In this document: in pieces, positions 48,965 through 59,962 of the stretch
Layout of the letters: every line of letters starts with the position of its first letter
How positions within the stretch are numbered: the stretch's first letter is position 1
Assembly: GCA_019787685.1 (NCBI GenBank)
Contig: JAHNUO010000013.1
Span: 806,001 to 870,000 of the forward strand
Length of the DNA stretch: 64,000 nucleotides
Source of the DNA: Chiua virens
Taxonomy: Eukaryota; Basidiomycota; Agaricomycetes; Boletales; Boletaceae
Direction of reading: 5' to 3'
Translations under genes and position numbers: made by a program
The notes under the pieces: model-generated
What the model was told of the DNA's origin: nothing
Database searches by the model: none
What the model saw: only the letters and a program-made list of their open reading frames with translations

Positions 48965-51900
48965 TCATCGGAGTGGCGTTACACTTCGCGGCGATCCTGT
49001 GAATTTCACAGAGCCGGGAACCGACGGCATCGGGTGCGGTTGCCCGAAATTCATGGGTGCCTTCAGCCCCGGTATTTGAACCAATGGCTGTTGGGACGAA
49101 TAACGGGAAGGTTCTTCTTGTGTCGGGGAGGATGGTGACCTGGACGACGAGGATGGAGTCGAGGGACAATTGACATACGATGCTGGATAGGAAAAGGAGC
49201 TCGTATGCATCTCCATACCTCCAGGTATCTGATGGAGACTCGTTCTTAAAGGAGATTGGGAAGGTGACCTTGACTGCAACCTCCCAGTTGAGATATTGAA
49301 GTGACGCCGAGCGAGCTGGGCAAGCGCGGGAGAAGACGATTGAGGGTTGGGCGTGGAAATCTGGTCTGGATGGGATGTAGTCGTAACAATCGACGGAACG
49401 TGCCTGTGTGGAAAGGATATGTGCGGGTATGCCAACGATGGTAAGCCTGCCATCCCGGAAATTGGCGCCTTTCCTTCTCCGGAAAAACTACCGTCAGAAA
49501 GGTGTATGGCAGATAAGTCGTGCTCGAGAGATGGAGATGCGCCATCCCTAAGCTCATTTGTGCGATGATATGTTGACATAGATGAAAATTGAGATCCGGT
49601 TGTAGGGTATGTACTGAGTGTGACGTCGACAGTGTGCTCTTGCATGTTGGGAAGGGGTTGTGGGATGCGAGATCGCGTCGCGGTAGTCTCATAGAATACA
49701 GTAGATGTGTCAGCGATCTGAGAAGGAATTTGTACATGAAGACGATGTGAGCGTATCGACGGTGAGGTTTGAAACAGTATAGGGGAAGGGTATGCAGCCG
49801 ATGGCCACGAGAAGCGATTCGCTACCTTGCGATTCGGAGGTCCAGATTGGGAGCGCCGGATAAGATCGGCTTTCTGTGCGATAATTTCGGCTTCCTGCTT
49901 GGGGATAGTATGAATAACTCGGTCACCAGGTGGGTCTGCGGGCCTCGTTATCAACCTGCCTCGACTAGAGCTAAAAGGCTGAGCAACCATCGTCACCGGT
50001 ACACCAGGGAGCTCGCCTATGGATCCTTCGTTGAAGGATATGTTGGATTGAACATCATCAGATACAGCAGCTTCCGAGCGAGACTCTTCGTCATTCAGAA
50101 TTTCAAGGCTGTCACCTGACGTAGCTGACGCCGCGCACTCTCTTGCGAGGGTCGAAACTGTCGCCAGAGCGATGCCATGATCAAGCTGGTCCTGAAAAAT
50201 TGCGTGACGTTCAGGGGACGCTTCGGGAGGAGGAGGGCTAGTCCATTGGCTTCGTTTGGGAGCCATGTGTTCGGGCATATGGTGCTCTGTGGTAGATCGT
50301 TTTCCAGGACTCGAAGAACTCCGGTTTCGGAGCATGGCGCTCAGAGGACCCGCCCCTTGATTGTACAGGACTTGCACCAGCGCTGAAGGGCTGTGGAGCA
50401 AGCGAAGAGACGAGGAGGCACGAAAAGTGAAGGGGGTGGAGCGGGGGCTGCGTCGCCCTTTTTCTCCTCACAAAGCTGTGACAGCGCCTGGATTGCACCC
50501 GGCCTCGTTGCTAGAATTCGAGATGCGCGCATGAATTCGCCACGTATCTGTCACGAAATGTAAAATTGATCTCATGGAAATCGACACTTGGAAATACCTG
50601 GTATAACCCTTCCCTGGTCACGCATCGCGCGACATTGAAACCAGTCTCAAAGGGGTCCTAATAGACATGAGTTGAGTGTTCAATAGTGATGAAATATGGA
50701 GACACACCTCTATACAAAATCGATTTCGCTCTCTAGCATCGTTGTACTTGGAATTTGAAAGCTGATGTGAGGAATAGTGTGAGCAGTAAACGCTTGGAAG
50801 ATTATCAAGGGCTGAACATACGTCATTCTGCCATCCTTTGCTTTCTTTCTTGAGCAACCCAGCACGTATTGAAGCAATACCAGTATTGTATAAGAAATCA
50901 CGCGAATAGTAACGAAAAAAGTCGATTAGACTACAGGACAAATGCTCAATTTCGTTTGACGTCATGAGGGATACGAACTTACAGTTCAGCAACGCTTTCT
51001 GTGTTAGATGATTGCCAACGTTGACACAATAGCTCAATATCATCGAAGAACCTGAAGATGATGGTTATTTAAAGCTTCCTGCTGCAGCTGGGGTCTGACC
51101 ATGTATTGTATTCACCGATATGCGTGTCCTCCTAAACGGAATGAGCATGACAATCAGGTCATGACTCAGTACTTACTCGAGAGATCGGGCGCAGCGGAGG
51201 CACTTGCTGGAGATTTGGAAGTACGGGAGGGTTCTTTACGTGGATAAGGAAATATATGACTAAGAGAACATAGCCATAGGACGAGAGTGTCCCTTGGTAA
51301 GGCGAATTGATTTTCCTGAATGACAAACAGTTGAGACAAGACTCATCGACCTTCTAGACAAGTATCGGTACCAACCTCCGCTTACTCCAAACTTTGACTG
51401 GATTTCCCGTTCAGTGTGTGGCGTGCAAGAGTGGCGCAAGCGAACTTACGGAAGAGGACGAGCGTTCGGACACGAGTTGGATCAATCATGGCATAACACA
51501 TCAGCAAGCGTGTGTTTTCCAGTGCCAACCTATTCTCGAAACCGATATCACACGCGATGCCCGAAGGGAGTCCTGGGGAAGGGTCCAAAGATAGCTTAAC
51601 AATCGGAATGCGCGCATGGGGTAGTGGCTTGACGTGGAATTTGGTTTCTATAGAGTACGTCGATGAGCGGGGAGAGTGGATATCCGATACATAAGGACAA
51701 ACCACGCTCGAGGAGGTCACCAAGCATAGTGACAAGGTCGGAGGCGGAGAGGCGCTCGTCCGAATCGATGAGGCAGCATAGGTCCATATCTTTCGAAGGG
51801 ATCAGCACGCTGCGTGCGACATTGGGAAGAAAATTTGACCTGAATTACGGAGACTGAAACCGTTCGCGGTGCTTCCGAAGGACAGAAGACGGCTGTTGGG

Positions 51901-52122
51901 TTCTATGGTACGGATTAAGCGTTCGAGTAGTTTGCGGACGTCCTCTTTGATTGCCATCTCTTCGGCAGTTGGAAGGAGTTGTATGACGAAATCAAATAGG
52001 GCTTGAGAGAGTTCGACGATGAAGAAACGGTGTTTGGAAGCATGCCGACTACGCTGGTTGTGGTTGTGGACGTAGGGCAAGGACTGGACGGTAGGTTGAG
52101 GGGCAATTGCGGCCTGCGCCAT
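48965..52122 (-). CDS. Cid1/Trf-family non-canonical poly(A)/poly(U) polymerase with long disordered tail
   Basis: The start at 52122 gives MAQAAIAPQPTVQSLPYVHN, then a helix LSQALFDFVIQLLPTAEEMA. The pol-beta nucleotidyltransferase signature LLSFGSTANGFSLRNSD continues into MDLCCLID, giving the G-S helix-turn and the D-x-D metal-binding pair. Later come KLSLDPSPGLPSGIACDIGF (third Asp) and NTRLLMCYAMIDPTRVRTL. The central domain has a GTLSSYGYVLLVIYFLIHVK-type helix and PPVLPNLQQVPPLRPI, and then a PAP-associated FFDDIELLCQRW segment. The last ~480 residues form one long exon rich in Ser/Pro (LHSPSALVQVLYNQGAGPLS to GSPRSVTPLR) with no fold. Relatives add U or A tails to RNA 3' ends to direct decay or translation. 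The preferred nucleotide cannot be read from this. Confidence 0.85.
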
Positions 52123-52545
52123 GCGTGCGGGGAAGTTGAAGCTCGAATCGGGGGAGTTATAGATGCGGTGGCTCTGGGGATGAGCGAAACTTGGTGACGG
52201 TGACCGCAGAAGGATGGGAACGGGAATCCAGGACGATCACCGTTAAGTGTGTGGCCTGAATTGTTGGGTGATGTGCCCAGGCGAACTACCCGATTCGGAA
52301 TCCCTGTTATTATATTCCAATGTGACTAAGTTTCTACACTACAAACACCTTGTCTACGCTGTCAATGGTAAACTTACCGAGGACCAGAACAAAACAACTT
52401 ACAACGATCAAAGGGGGAGATGAAGAGATAATTGCATCGTCGTACAGAGCTATTTAGTAGAATTCTATAAGACGTACATACATAGCAAGATACGAGAGAT
52501 TGTTCATCCAGGATGAATCGTGGGCAGGCACAGATCGTGGCAAAG
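52123..52545. other. Intergenic between the Cid1-like gene and cofilin
   Basis: About 0.42 kb containing the 5' flank of the Cid1-like gene and the 3' flank of cofilin. No additional gene is supported. Confidence 0.5.
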
Positions 52546-53125
52546 TTAACGGGCAGCGGACAAGGCTTTGCCAAGGACTACAAAATAATTGTCGGTATAT
52601 AGTAACACAATCTGGGAAAGACGACGAACCTGTCTCATAACTGACCTCAGTGGGGTCAGTACCCTGAATCTCAAATGCGATGCCGTCGAGCTTGCGCCTG
52701 AGAGCGTCTCGCGATGCCGCAAAGACCATCTTGGGTTTGACTTTCGCTTCATCCGGAGACCTGTTGGAATCCAATAACACCGCATGATAAGGACCAACAA
52801 GGACCAGATCGAAATACGCCACTGACCAGGAGTAAAACAAGAGTTTGTTCCTCTTCCCATCCTTCTCGAATTCAAAATCATAGACGGCCCACCTGCACTC
52901 CTTTGGTGGCAGGTCCGCTAGAAACTGGTCGTAGTCCCCTCCATCGGAAGTCTTCTCGACAACGATTTCCTTCAAGTCTGGACTGAGTGTAAATATGATG
53001 TACTTGTGCTTCTTGCGCAGCTTGAGGTCTTGGAAAGCTGTGACACAAATGTCTGCCACCGGGACACCAGAAGACTAGATATCCATTAGGAGTTTAATGT
53101 TGGAAAGCACAACTAACTCACCATG
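52546..53125 (-). CDS. COF1: Cofilin / actin-depolymerising factor
   Basis: Exon 1 is the ATG alone (53123-53125), followed by a gtgagtt...atctag intron, so the protein begins MSSGVPVADICVTAFQDLKL. The ADF-homology core follows: KHKYIIFTLSPDLKEIVVEK, ECRWAVYDFEFEK and KRNKLLFYSWS, then after an intron SPDEAKVKPKMVFAASRDAL, the actin-binding long helix RRKLDGIAFEIQGTDPTEVS, and a last exon ending TVLGKALSAAR at 52546. Cofilin severs and depolymerises ADP-actin, recycling filaments made by Arp2/3 (ARPC5 lies at 34.7-35.3 kb). About 137-140 residues, full length. It shares a ~117 bp divergent intergenic region with the TFIIE-beta gene. Confidence 0.95.
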
Positions 53126-53242
53126 ATGAAGTGATAGATAGAGGCTGGTTGCGATCCCAATCGCGATCAGGACTTGGTCTTTATGTCAAAACGGAACTCC
53201 GACCTAACTTTGCTTGCGTAAGCGTCCATCACCCGGACCGTC
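53126..53242. promoter_or_regulatory. Short bidirectional promoter COF1/TFIIE-beta
   Basis: 117 bp separate the divergent start codons of cofilin and TFIIE-beta. No TATA box is evident. Confidence 0.5.
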
Positions 53243-54199
53243 ATGTCCCTTTCCAAGGATGCCGACGCGTTCAAGCGCACCCTACAGCGCCAGGACTTCA
53301 CGTCCTGGCACACCCAACCAGCGGCCAATGTAAACACCCAGCTGGTGTACGCGGTCGACTACCTCAAAGTGATTCGAGTGTCCTTCTGCGTGACAGCCAG
53401 TTTGCTGACCCGGTGTTCAGTCTACCCCCAATCCAATGAGACTGCAGGACATTGCAATTGTCACAAACGCACCTTTAGATACAGATGCGGTCCTCCTCGA
53501 GAAATTTAAGTCCCATGACCGCATCCAATACGACCCCAAAACGGACCTTTACTCCTACCGTGTAGGTGTCCCATCATGTAGGGACGACGCAGAGGACTGA
53601 ACATCAACCATCTGAAGCACGACTTCAACTTTCGCAACAAAGCCGCGCTCTTGACTGAAATTCAACGCCAAACTCGCAAGGGTGGTGGCATCCCTGTTCG
53701 TGCTCTGAAAGAATCCTGGAAAGAAGCACCGCAAGCTATCGAAGAGCTTGAAAAGGAGGGGGACGTGCTTGTTACCCGCACCGTTAAAGATGGACAACTG
53801 AGGATGGTGTTTTGGAACGAAATTAAACCCGACGAAGAGAGCGGAGGAAAATCGGTCGAGAAAGGTCGGCTCCCAGCGATCGAACGTGTCTGATCAGCTA
53901 ATATGCGTGCCTAAGAATTCCTTGATCTATGGCATCAACTCAAAGTACCCAACGACGTTGACCTGCTCAGAGCCCTTGCATCAGGTATGTTCTCTCATTC
54001 CCCTATATGGATGGTCCCTTGCAGCTGCGCAGAGGGATTGCAGGCCACCGCTGCGGAGGCTCCTATACCAAAGGCATCTTCAACTACCAAGAAAAAAGGC
54101 AAACGCTCTGTCCCTCGGCAAAGACAGGTCAAGATCACGAATGTCCATCTGAGGGGGGAAATAGATTTATCACGAGATTATCATTCTACCAGCAAGTGA
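53243..54199 (+). CDS. TFA2: Transcription initiation factor TFIIE subunit beta
   Basis: The start at 53243 gives MSLSKDADAFKRTLQRQDFT. The first winged helix follows after an intron that ends in cgtgacag: PMRLQDIAIVTNAPLDTDAV and LLEKFKSHDRIQYDPKTDLY. A clear intron (YSYR|gtaggt...ctgaag|HDFNF) leads to the second winged helix: HDFNFRNKAALLTEIQRQTR, KGGGIPVRALKESWKEAPQA and DVLVTRTVKDGQLRMVFWNE. A further exon contains LWHQLKVPNDVDLLRALASE. The basic C-terminal helix is KKKGKRSVPRQRQVKITNVH, ending DYHSTSK at 54199. TFIIE-beta recruits TFIIH and helps open the RNA polymerase II promoter. About 265 residues. Start choice follows the conserved SKDAxAFKRTLQRQ opening. Confidence 0.9.
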
Positions 54200-54302
54200 C
54201 AATTTGTATTTGGCACATCCTTGTCTTGATAGCGTCGAGCACACAAGTCATCATCTTCGTCACCCCCGTTTTGCAAGCTTGAGCAGCCTGGCAGGTAGTT
54301 AA

Positions 54303-55756
54303 TCACGGCGTTTCTTCTACTCTCAACAGCACCTTCTTTCCATATTTCCCACTGGTCAAGCGAGAAATCGCGGTGCACACTTTCTCCGTGGCATCCGCAT
54401 CCGACTCTTGGCTTCCGATCACCAATATCTCGTGCTCCGGGCTGTCAAGCTATACGTGAAATGATCAGTCAACGAACTTCGCCCGCCATCGGGAGTCAGA
54501 CTTGCCTTTCCTTGCCGTATGAGATCAGTTAAAGCAAGCATCATCCGATGGCGTTCATCAAGGCTATTTTGGTCGTACCATCTTGTCTGCCAAAATCCAT
54601 GGCATGTCAGGTTCCTGAAAATGAAAAGCGATGTCGGCAACGACAAGGGTTCCTTCGACATGGCACCATATGACACGAGATGCGAATTTTCGCCGAGCAA
54701 ACGTGCCATCAGAGTCGTGGATTTCCCACCCACGCAATTCAGGCCCAATTTGACATTCTGCGAGAAACGCTAAGCTAGGGGTCCGTATTGAAGAGAATGA
54801 ACCTACTCTGCCCTGAGTCCAAGACGAGAAGGTGGCTTTGAATGCCTTGTCCGCGAGTTCATCGTAGGTCACAACATGAGTTGCTCCCAGGGCTTTCAAG
54901 TGTGATTTCAGAGACGCCACGTTGTCCCTGGCCATCATTTCAGCTGGGATGTCGGCAGAAATGTCCAAGCACCTGACCTATGGCGGACAAAGTTGATGGT
55001 TTTGATTCCCTTCGAGGCAGCGATCTGGATAACCGCTTGCCCAACCTGCTCGCACCGTCAGCACTGCTATGACGCAAACACACGAGACACACATACGGCG
55101 CTGTTCGCTCCATTTTGAAGCACCCAGTCGCCTTCTTTCAGTTGAACAAAGTCATGCAACATATTGTAAGCAGTGGGCGGATTCACCTAAAATGCAGGTT
55201 CGGTCATGCTTGACATGGACAGCCCAACGAAACGCGCACATACCGTGAGGGTCGCGGCGTGCGTCGCGTTCAACCCCGTGGAATCCACCTTTAGCACGTC
55301 CTCGACCCGGACGTTCCTACTCGACGCCCACGTTCCTAATTGCGGTTTCGTCATGACGACCCAGTCCCGTTCCTTCACCGCAGTGACACCATCCCCGACG
55401 GCAATGACCTCTGCTACCCCTTCGTTCCCACCGACAAAGAATGGAGAGGGTGCTGATGACGACAAGTCGGTGCACGGAGAGGGTCGCGCTGGGTAGACCC
55501 CTTCGATGACGTTGATATCAGCAGGGTTGATGGGGGAGAGGAGAAAACGGACGTTGGCTGTTTTTGGTGCTGGAGGCGGAAGATTTGGAAAGGTAACTGT
55601 GGAGAGAACAGAGGATGGCTTGCCAGTCCCTCTGTAGACTATGGCCCGCTGACCTAGAGAAATGGCCGAAGTCTGGAATGTGCGTATGGCCGAACTGACG
55701 GCGAACTTGCGTCTGAGCAGACCGATTGCAACTTGGTTGTTCATCATCGTGAACAC
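54303..55756 (-). CDS. ETR1: Mitochondrial 2-enoyl thioester reductase (MECR/ETR1)
   Basis: This MDR-superfamily enzyme reduces trans-2-enoyl-ACP with NADPH in mitochondrial fatty acid synthesis (lipoate precursor supply). The N-terminus [20 protein letters not shown] with [11 protein letters not shown] is basic and acid-free, a mitochondrial presequence. Core blocks are [79 protein letters not shown], the dinucleotide loop [20 protein letters not shown], and [20 protein letters not shown]. The INPADIN motif includes the family's catalytic-region Tyr (VIEGVYP). The end is [11 protein letters not shown] at 54303. About 390 residues in six or so exons. The first Met could also be one of the two that follow (55747 or 55744). 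Confidence 0.92.
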
Positions 55757-56229
55757 TGAGTACCAGGTATTATGGTCTAACGACTCGGTCCTTGGGACAA
55801 GTCGAGTTGCTCAAGGAGACGCTGAGTAGGACAACATTGTGAACACAAAGATTATGACGTTACAAGCTGCTGAATTCAAATTTCTACTAAGTCAGGGTGC
55901 ACCTCCGAGCCATACCGAACGATAAATATTAGTAGATACATCAATACGGCGGCAAAGGCCACAACTAGGTAAGCATACAACCTGTGGACCATAGATAAAG
56001 GCGTGCATGCAGAAAATATGCAGAATGCGTGATGGTGGTGCTGGGCATACAGAGGGTCGGAAATATCCAGAGCGACTATTGTGATAAACGACCGAACAAG
56101 CTAATCACTAGAAAGCAAATCTGATAAGGTCAAGTCCAAGGAGCAAGTAAATTTCGTGAAGTTGAAGTTGAACCATAAACTTAGTGCGGCATATCAACAT
56201 GGAGTGGAAGCGTTACCTGGTCGCGAGTG
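55757..56229. other. Intergenic between ETR1 and the coiled-coil gene
   Basis: About 0.47 kb, AT-richer than the exons, with the 5' flank of ETR1 and the 3' flank of the coiled-coil gene. No gene is supported. Confidence 0.5.
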
Positions 56230-57988
56230 TTACGCTGGAACCATCGTTCTTCTCGGGTGTTTCGAGGATACAGGTGTAGATATGTTTTCCTTCTCTGCCA
56301 GTTCGCTTGAGACGGACGTGACGCTAGATCTTCGATTGGAGGGCTTGGTCTTCGCTTCAACACTTGAACTAGATGCTCGGCGTAATCCACTAGAAACAGG
56401 TGGTCGGGTATTTGTAGCTCTTCCTAGTACGGAAGGAATTCTCGGGGGAACGGGAGGCGAAATTGCTGTACCAACGGCAGAGGTTCTCGAGAGTTTCGAG
56501 GCGGGAGCCGTGCTTCCCACTGGTTTCCCAGCAATAGATGGCGCTGAGATCGTGCGACTAGCGGTACCTGGAATCCGCGCTCCATGTTTGCGTTTCACCT
56601 AAAACGAAGAGCACGATGTGAGCTTTTCTCGAACACAATTTGGGGGAACGGTACGCACCAATTCCAGTTCTTGCTGCTTTGATTCCAAGGCGATGTTAAG
56701 GCCATTGATATCCTCCTTGTTTTGGTCGAGCTGTTTATTGAGCTGGACAGTTGCAACCTCCATAACTGCACTCTCCTTTCGCAGCTGACTGATATGATCG
56801 CGCAGTCGGGAAATCTCGGATGAGAAGGTATCCCGCTCTGTCTCGATATCTCCTTTCTCCCGCTCCAGCTGGGAGATACGATCGTCCAGCTTGTGCTGGT
56901 CAACCTCCTTCTAGACACCACGTTAGGTCGACAACCTAGACATGTGCTTTCTCACTCACCTGCACGAAAATATCGCGTTCCGCAATGAAATCGTCTTTCT
57001 CCTGTTCTAGCTGTGAGATCTGGTCGTGTAGTCTGCACAATGCTTCCCGATTCGTTTCTTCTGCCGTCCTAAGTTCGTCTTGCAGTCGGAGAGATTCGCC
57101 ATTGGCCTTCTCCCTCTCCTCTTCCAAAGCATCGCGTTCCACAACGATCTCAATTTTTTCCCGTTCCAATTGGGAGATTTGGTCGTGAAGTCTTTGGACA
57201 GCTAGCCTGTTCGTCTCGTTCGCAGTTCCAAGTTCTTCCTGCAGTCTGAGTACCTCGGTATCTGTACTCTCCCTCGCCTGTGCCAGAGCGTCGCGTTCGC
57301 CACAGAGATCGTCCTTTTCTTGTCCCAGCTGTGATATTCGATGATTTAGCTGGCGCATCGCTTCTTCAGCTTCATCTCCCGTCTCGAGCTTGCTATTGAG
57401 TATACCAAGCTCGGCTTCCATGTTCTCTACCGTCTGGGCCAGGGAATTACGCTCAGCCTCGACATCCTTCTTTTCTCGCTCCAGCTGGGAAATCTGACGA
57501 TGAAGCTGACGAAGAGCTTCTCCACTTGCCTCGTCTATGATGCTCCTCCCCATACTCTCCCGACGGCTGTTGTCCACCTCTTCTTCCAAGTGCCGACACA
57601 TCCTTTCTAACTCGGCTGCCTTTTTCTTCCACGAGCGGACCACGGTCTTACGCTTGTCGTTCTCTTTCTCCGAGGCCTCAAGCCGGAGCGTCAATGCCTC
57701 AACCAGTTCGTCACGGGCATTCAGATCAATCTCGAATTGAGCACACATTTCTTGTTGCAGTGCAAGCTGTGTGCGAAGGGACCAAATGAAATCCTCCTCG
57801 CGGGAGGCCGTGCGGGAATGCACGCCCGACGGCGGGGTGGGCGGTGTCTGATGTGTGTAGTACGTTGTGGCATTGATGCGAAATGGGTCTGGTGGAGGAC
57901 GGTGCGAGGGTGATTGAGCATCGGAGTGATCGGCATCGCTCTCGTTTCCGTCGCGTTGCTTGAGGGCGCTACTGATTTTCGACCACAT
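56230..57988 (-). CDS. Coiled-coil protein built of ~53-residue internal repeats
   Basis: I chose Met at 57988 (MWSKISSALKQRDGNESD) over the in-frame Met at 58087, because the earlier 33 residues are low in complexity. A disordered Pro/Ser region is followed by an almost unbroken coiled coil. Its centre consists of at least four repeats of roughly 53 residues, each opening with a [RH]-L-[HN]-x-[QR]-I-S-Q-L-[EG]-[RQ]-E-K core and continuing with -ERDALxQ-. A shorter exon adds DDRISQLEREKGDIETERDT and a further heptad stretch. The last exon is basic and Ser/Pro-rich (KRKHGARIPGTASRTISAPS), ending HPRRTMVPA at 56230. The layout suggests a structural rod, perhaps a microtubule or spindle-pole-body protein given the basic Ser-Pro tail. 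That is inference; I do not recognise an orthologue. Confidence 0.75.
57005..57540 (-). repeat. Tandem coding repeat, ~159 bp units
   Basis: At least four units, each starting with sequence resembling gaagctcatgaccagatctcccagctggaacgggaaaa, repeat at ~159 bp spacing on the - strand: near 57515, 57360, 57198 and 57042. A degenerate fifth lies at about 56870 across the intron. They encode the ISQLEREK-containing coiled-coil modules. The units differ at many sites, so the array is not a recent expansion. Confidence 0.75.
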
Positions 57989-58245
57989 GGCAGCGGTCGA
58001 CGTTGAGCTTGAGTTGGGACTTGGACAAAAGGTTAGACCCACCAGGTCACGTGAAGAATGAACTTGACGCGTCCCATCACGTGCCAAAATTATCAGCCGC
58101 CATACTTATGTAAGCACAATTCAAATACTCAAGCTCCCATTGGTGCATGGTTTCACCTGCTTAATCTTCCAACTTTGCAGTGACAGTCATTCCACGATCA
58201 AATAAACCAGCTACAAAAACATTGGTGCCAAATGACTCTATTCTT

Positions 58246-59711
58246 TTAAAGCTTCGGGGTCTCGATGAACGAAACACCCTGGAACGAGTTAAATGAGAGA
58301 TACAGAACGGAAGGAATGTTACCTACTTTCTCGATGTTGACTGCAAGCTCGGGAAGTGCAGCTACGACAAGAGCTGCTTCTTCGGGCGTAATCTTGCCAA
58401 GACCCTTGATATTCTCCACACCATTTGGCTACAGTACGATCAGGACAAGTTGGAGGCAGCGGAAAACACTCTTACCCCGAGCTCTACCGGCGCCGAGAAG
58501 TATTCGATATCATTTTTGAGTTCGGCCTTCAGAGCATCACCACCAACTTTGTCTGCAGCGAGATTAACGTAGCTTGGTGCAACGATGCCTTTCTCGCCCT
58601 TCAGCGCACGGATAACCTTGCCCGCAAACTCTGCACCGGCATAAGCCATCGAAAGAGTAGCTGAACCGGCACCGTCTTTGGCTTTGACAACCTCGTCACC
58701 GCCGAATTGGATGCGATTAACAAGGCCGGCGTTGTCGAGGCTGGGGGGAAGAGGGTGCGAGGACTGGGAAAGGAGAGGAACGATCTGTGTTTTATCCACG
58801 TAAGTAATCATCCAATTTGGCTGAGACATGATACAGACAGTGACGCCACTGTGACCACCTACGACAGGTACAGTGACGGAAGTGGCCAAAGAGAGGTCTC
58901 CCAAAATCTCCGATACGAATGTAGAAGCACGAACGACATCCAGGGTCGTAACACCGAAGATCCTGAGGTCGGAATAAATTATATATGCAGATCATTGTGT
59001 TGTCCAGCATTACCTCTTAGGATCAAAGACGCCGTGTTTCTTGAAAACCTCAACAACGATCGGGACTGTGGAGTTGACAGGGTTAGAGATAACGAGCACA
59101 AACGCTTTTGGAGCAGTCGTGGCGATCCCCGTAGCAAGGTCTCGCACGATTCCAGCGTTGATCTTAGCGATGTCAGCAGCCAGAAACGGCGAAGGGTATA
59201 CTGATCAAACCTTGAAGAGGTCGTCACTGTATGATTCCGACGGTATTACCGTTAGTCTATCGACGCTGTTGCACACATAAGCCACGTACCGTGTCATCTA
59301 AAGTAGTGTTGATAAGTCGATTCTGCAAGGAGGAGATAATCCACTTACCCCTGGTTTCCTTGGGACACCTGCAGGAATGACGACTATGTCTGCCCCGCTA
59401 AGAACCTTCTTTAGGCCGTCATCTGCTGGAAGGTATCCTTCGACCTTTGCAGGCGTCGCAATGTGGGACAAGTCGACGGCAACACCTGGGGCGTTGACGA
59501 TATCATAGAGACCGAGCTGTTACCCGTGTATCAGGGAGGTGTCGATTAAAAAGTACTGATCAGATGGTATACCTCCTTGACAGCAGAGTTTAATTTCAGC
59601 AAGAGGGACAAGGGTTGACCGATTCCACCTGATCGCCTCTTGTGAGTGCTGGTCGGGTAAGCGTCTGAGAAGATATCTACCTGCAGCGCCGAGGACGACA
59701 GCTTTCACCAT
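58246..59711 (-). CDS. MDH: NAD-dependent malate dehydrogenase
   Basis: The first exon (start 59711) encodes [11 protein letters not shown], and the next completes the nucleotide-binding [15 protein letters not shown] loop. Other blocks are [40 protein letters not shown] (mobile substrate loop with Arg pair), [51 protein letters not shown] (catalytic His), [20 protein letters not shown] and a C-terminus [10 protein letters not shown] at 58246. It interconverts malate and oxaloacetate. The sequence belongs to the mitochondrial/glyoxysomal-type MDH family, yet has no presequence, so it is presumably the cytosolic form. PKL at the end is only a weak resemblance to a PTS1 signal. About 330 residues in seven or eight exons. 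Confidence 0.93.
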
Positions 59712-59962
59712 GATGCCAGAATGCGAGGGATGCGGCAATTGGTAGAAGGAGACTTGAGAAGGATTGCGATCTTTATCTCCCTTGATCACGCGGTTACTTC
59801 CGACAAATATCACGCAACTTTGACTAATCTTGGTATGATTAGCTGCACCCCGTTCTCGGGCTAGCTCGGGCCCGCGTCGCATCCGTTGACCTCCGTGAAC
59901 TGGCAGACAGACATTCCAAGGCATATGTACAATACATACACGAGACTGCTGGTAATTTGAAG

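Noticed and set aside
56156..56602. 148-codon + strand frame
   Set aside because: Antisense to the basic Ser/Pro tail exon of the coiled-coil gene, which has a coherent exon structure.
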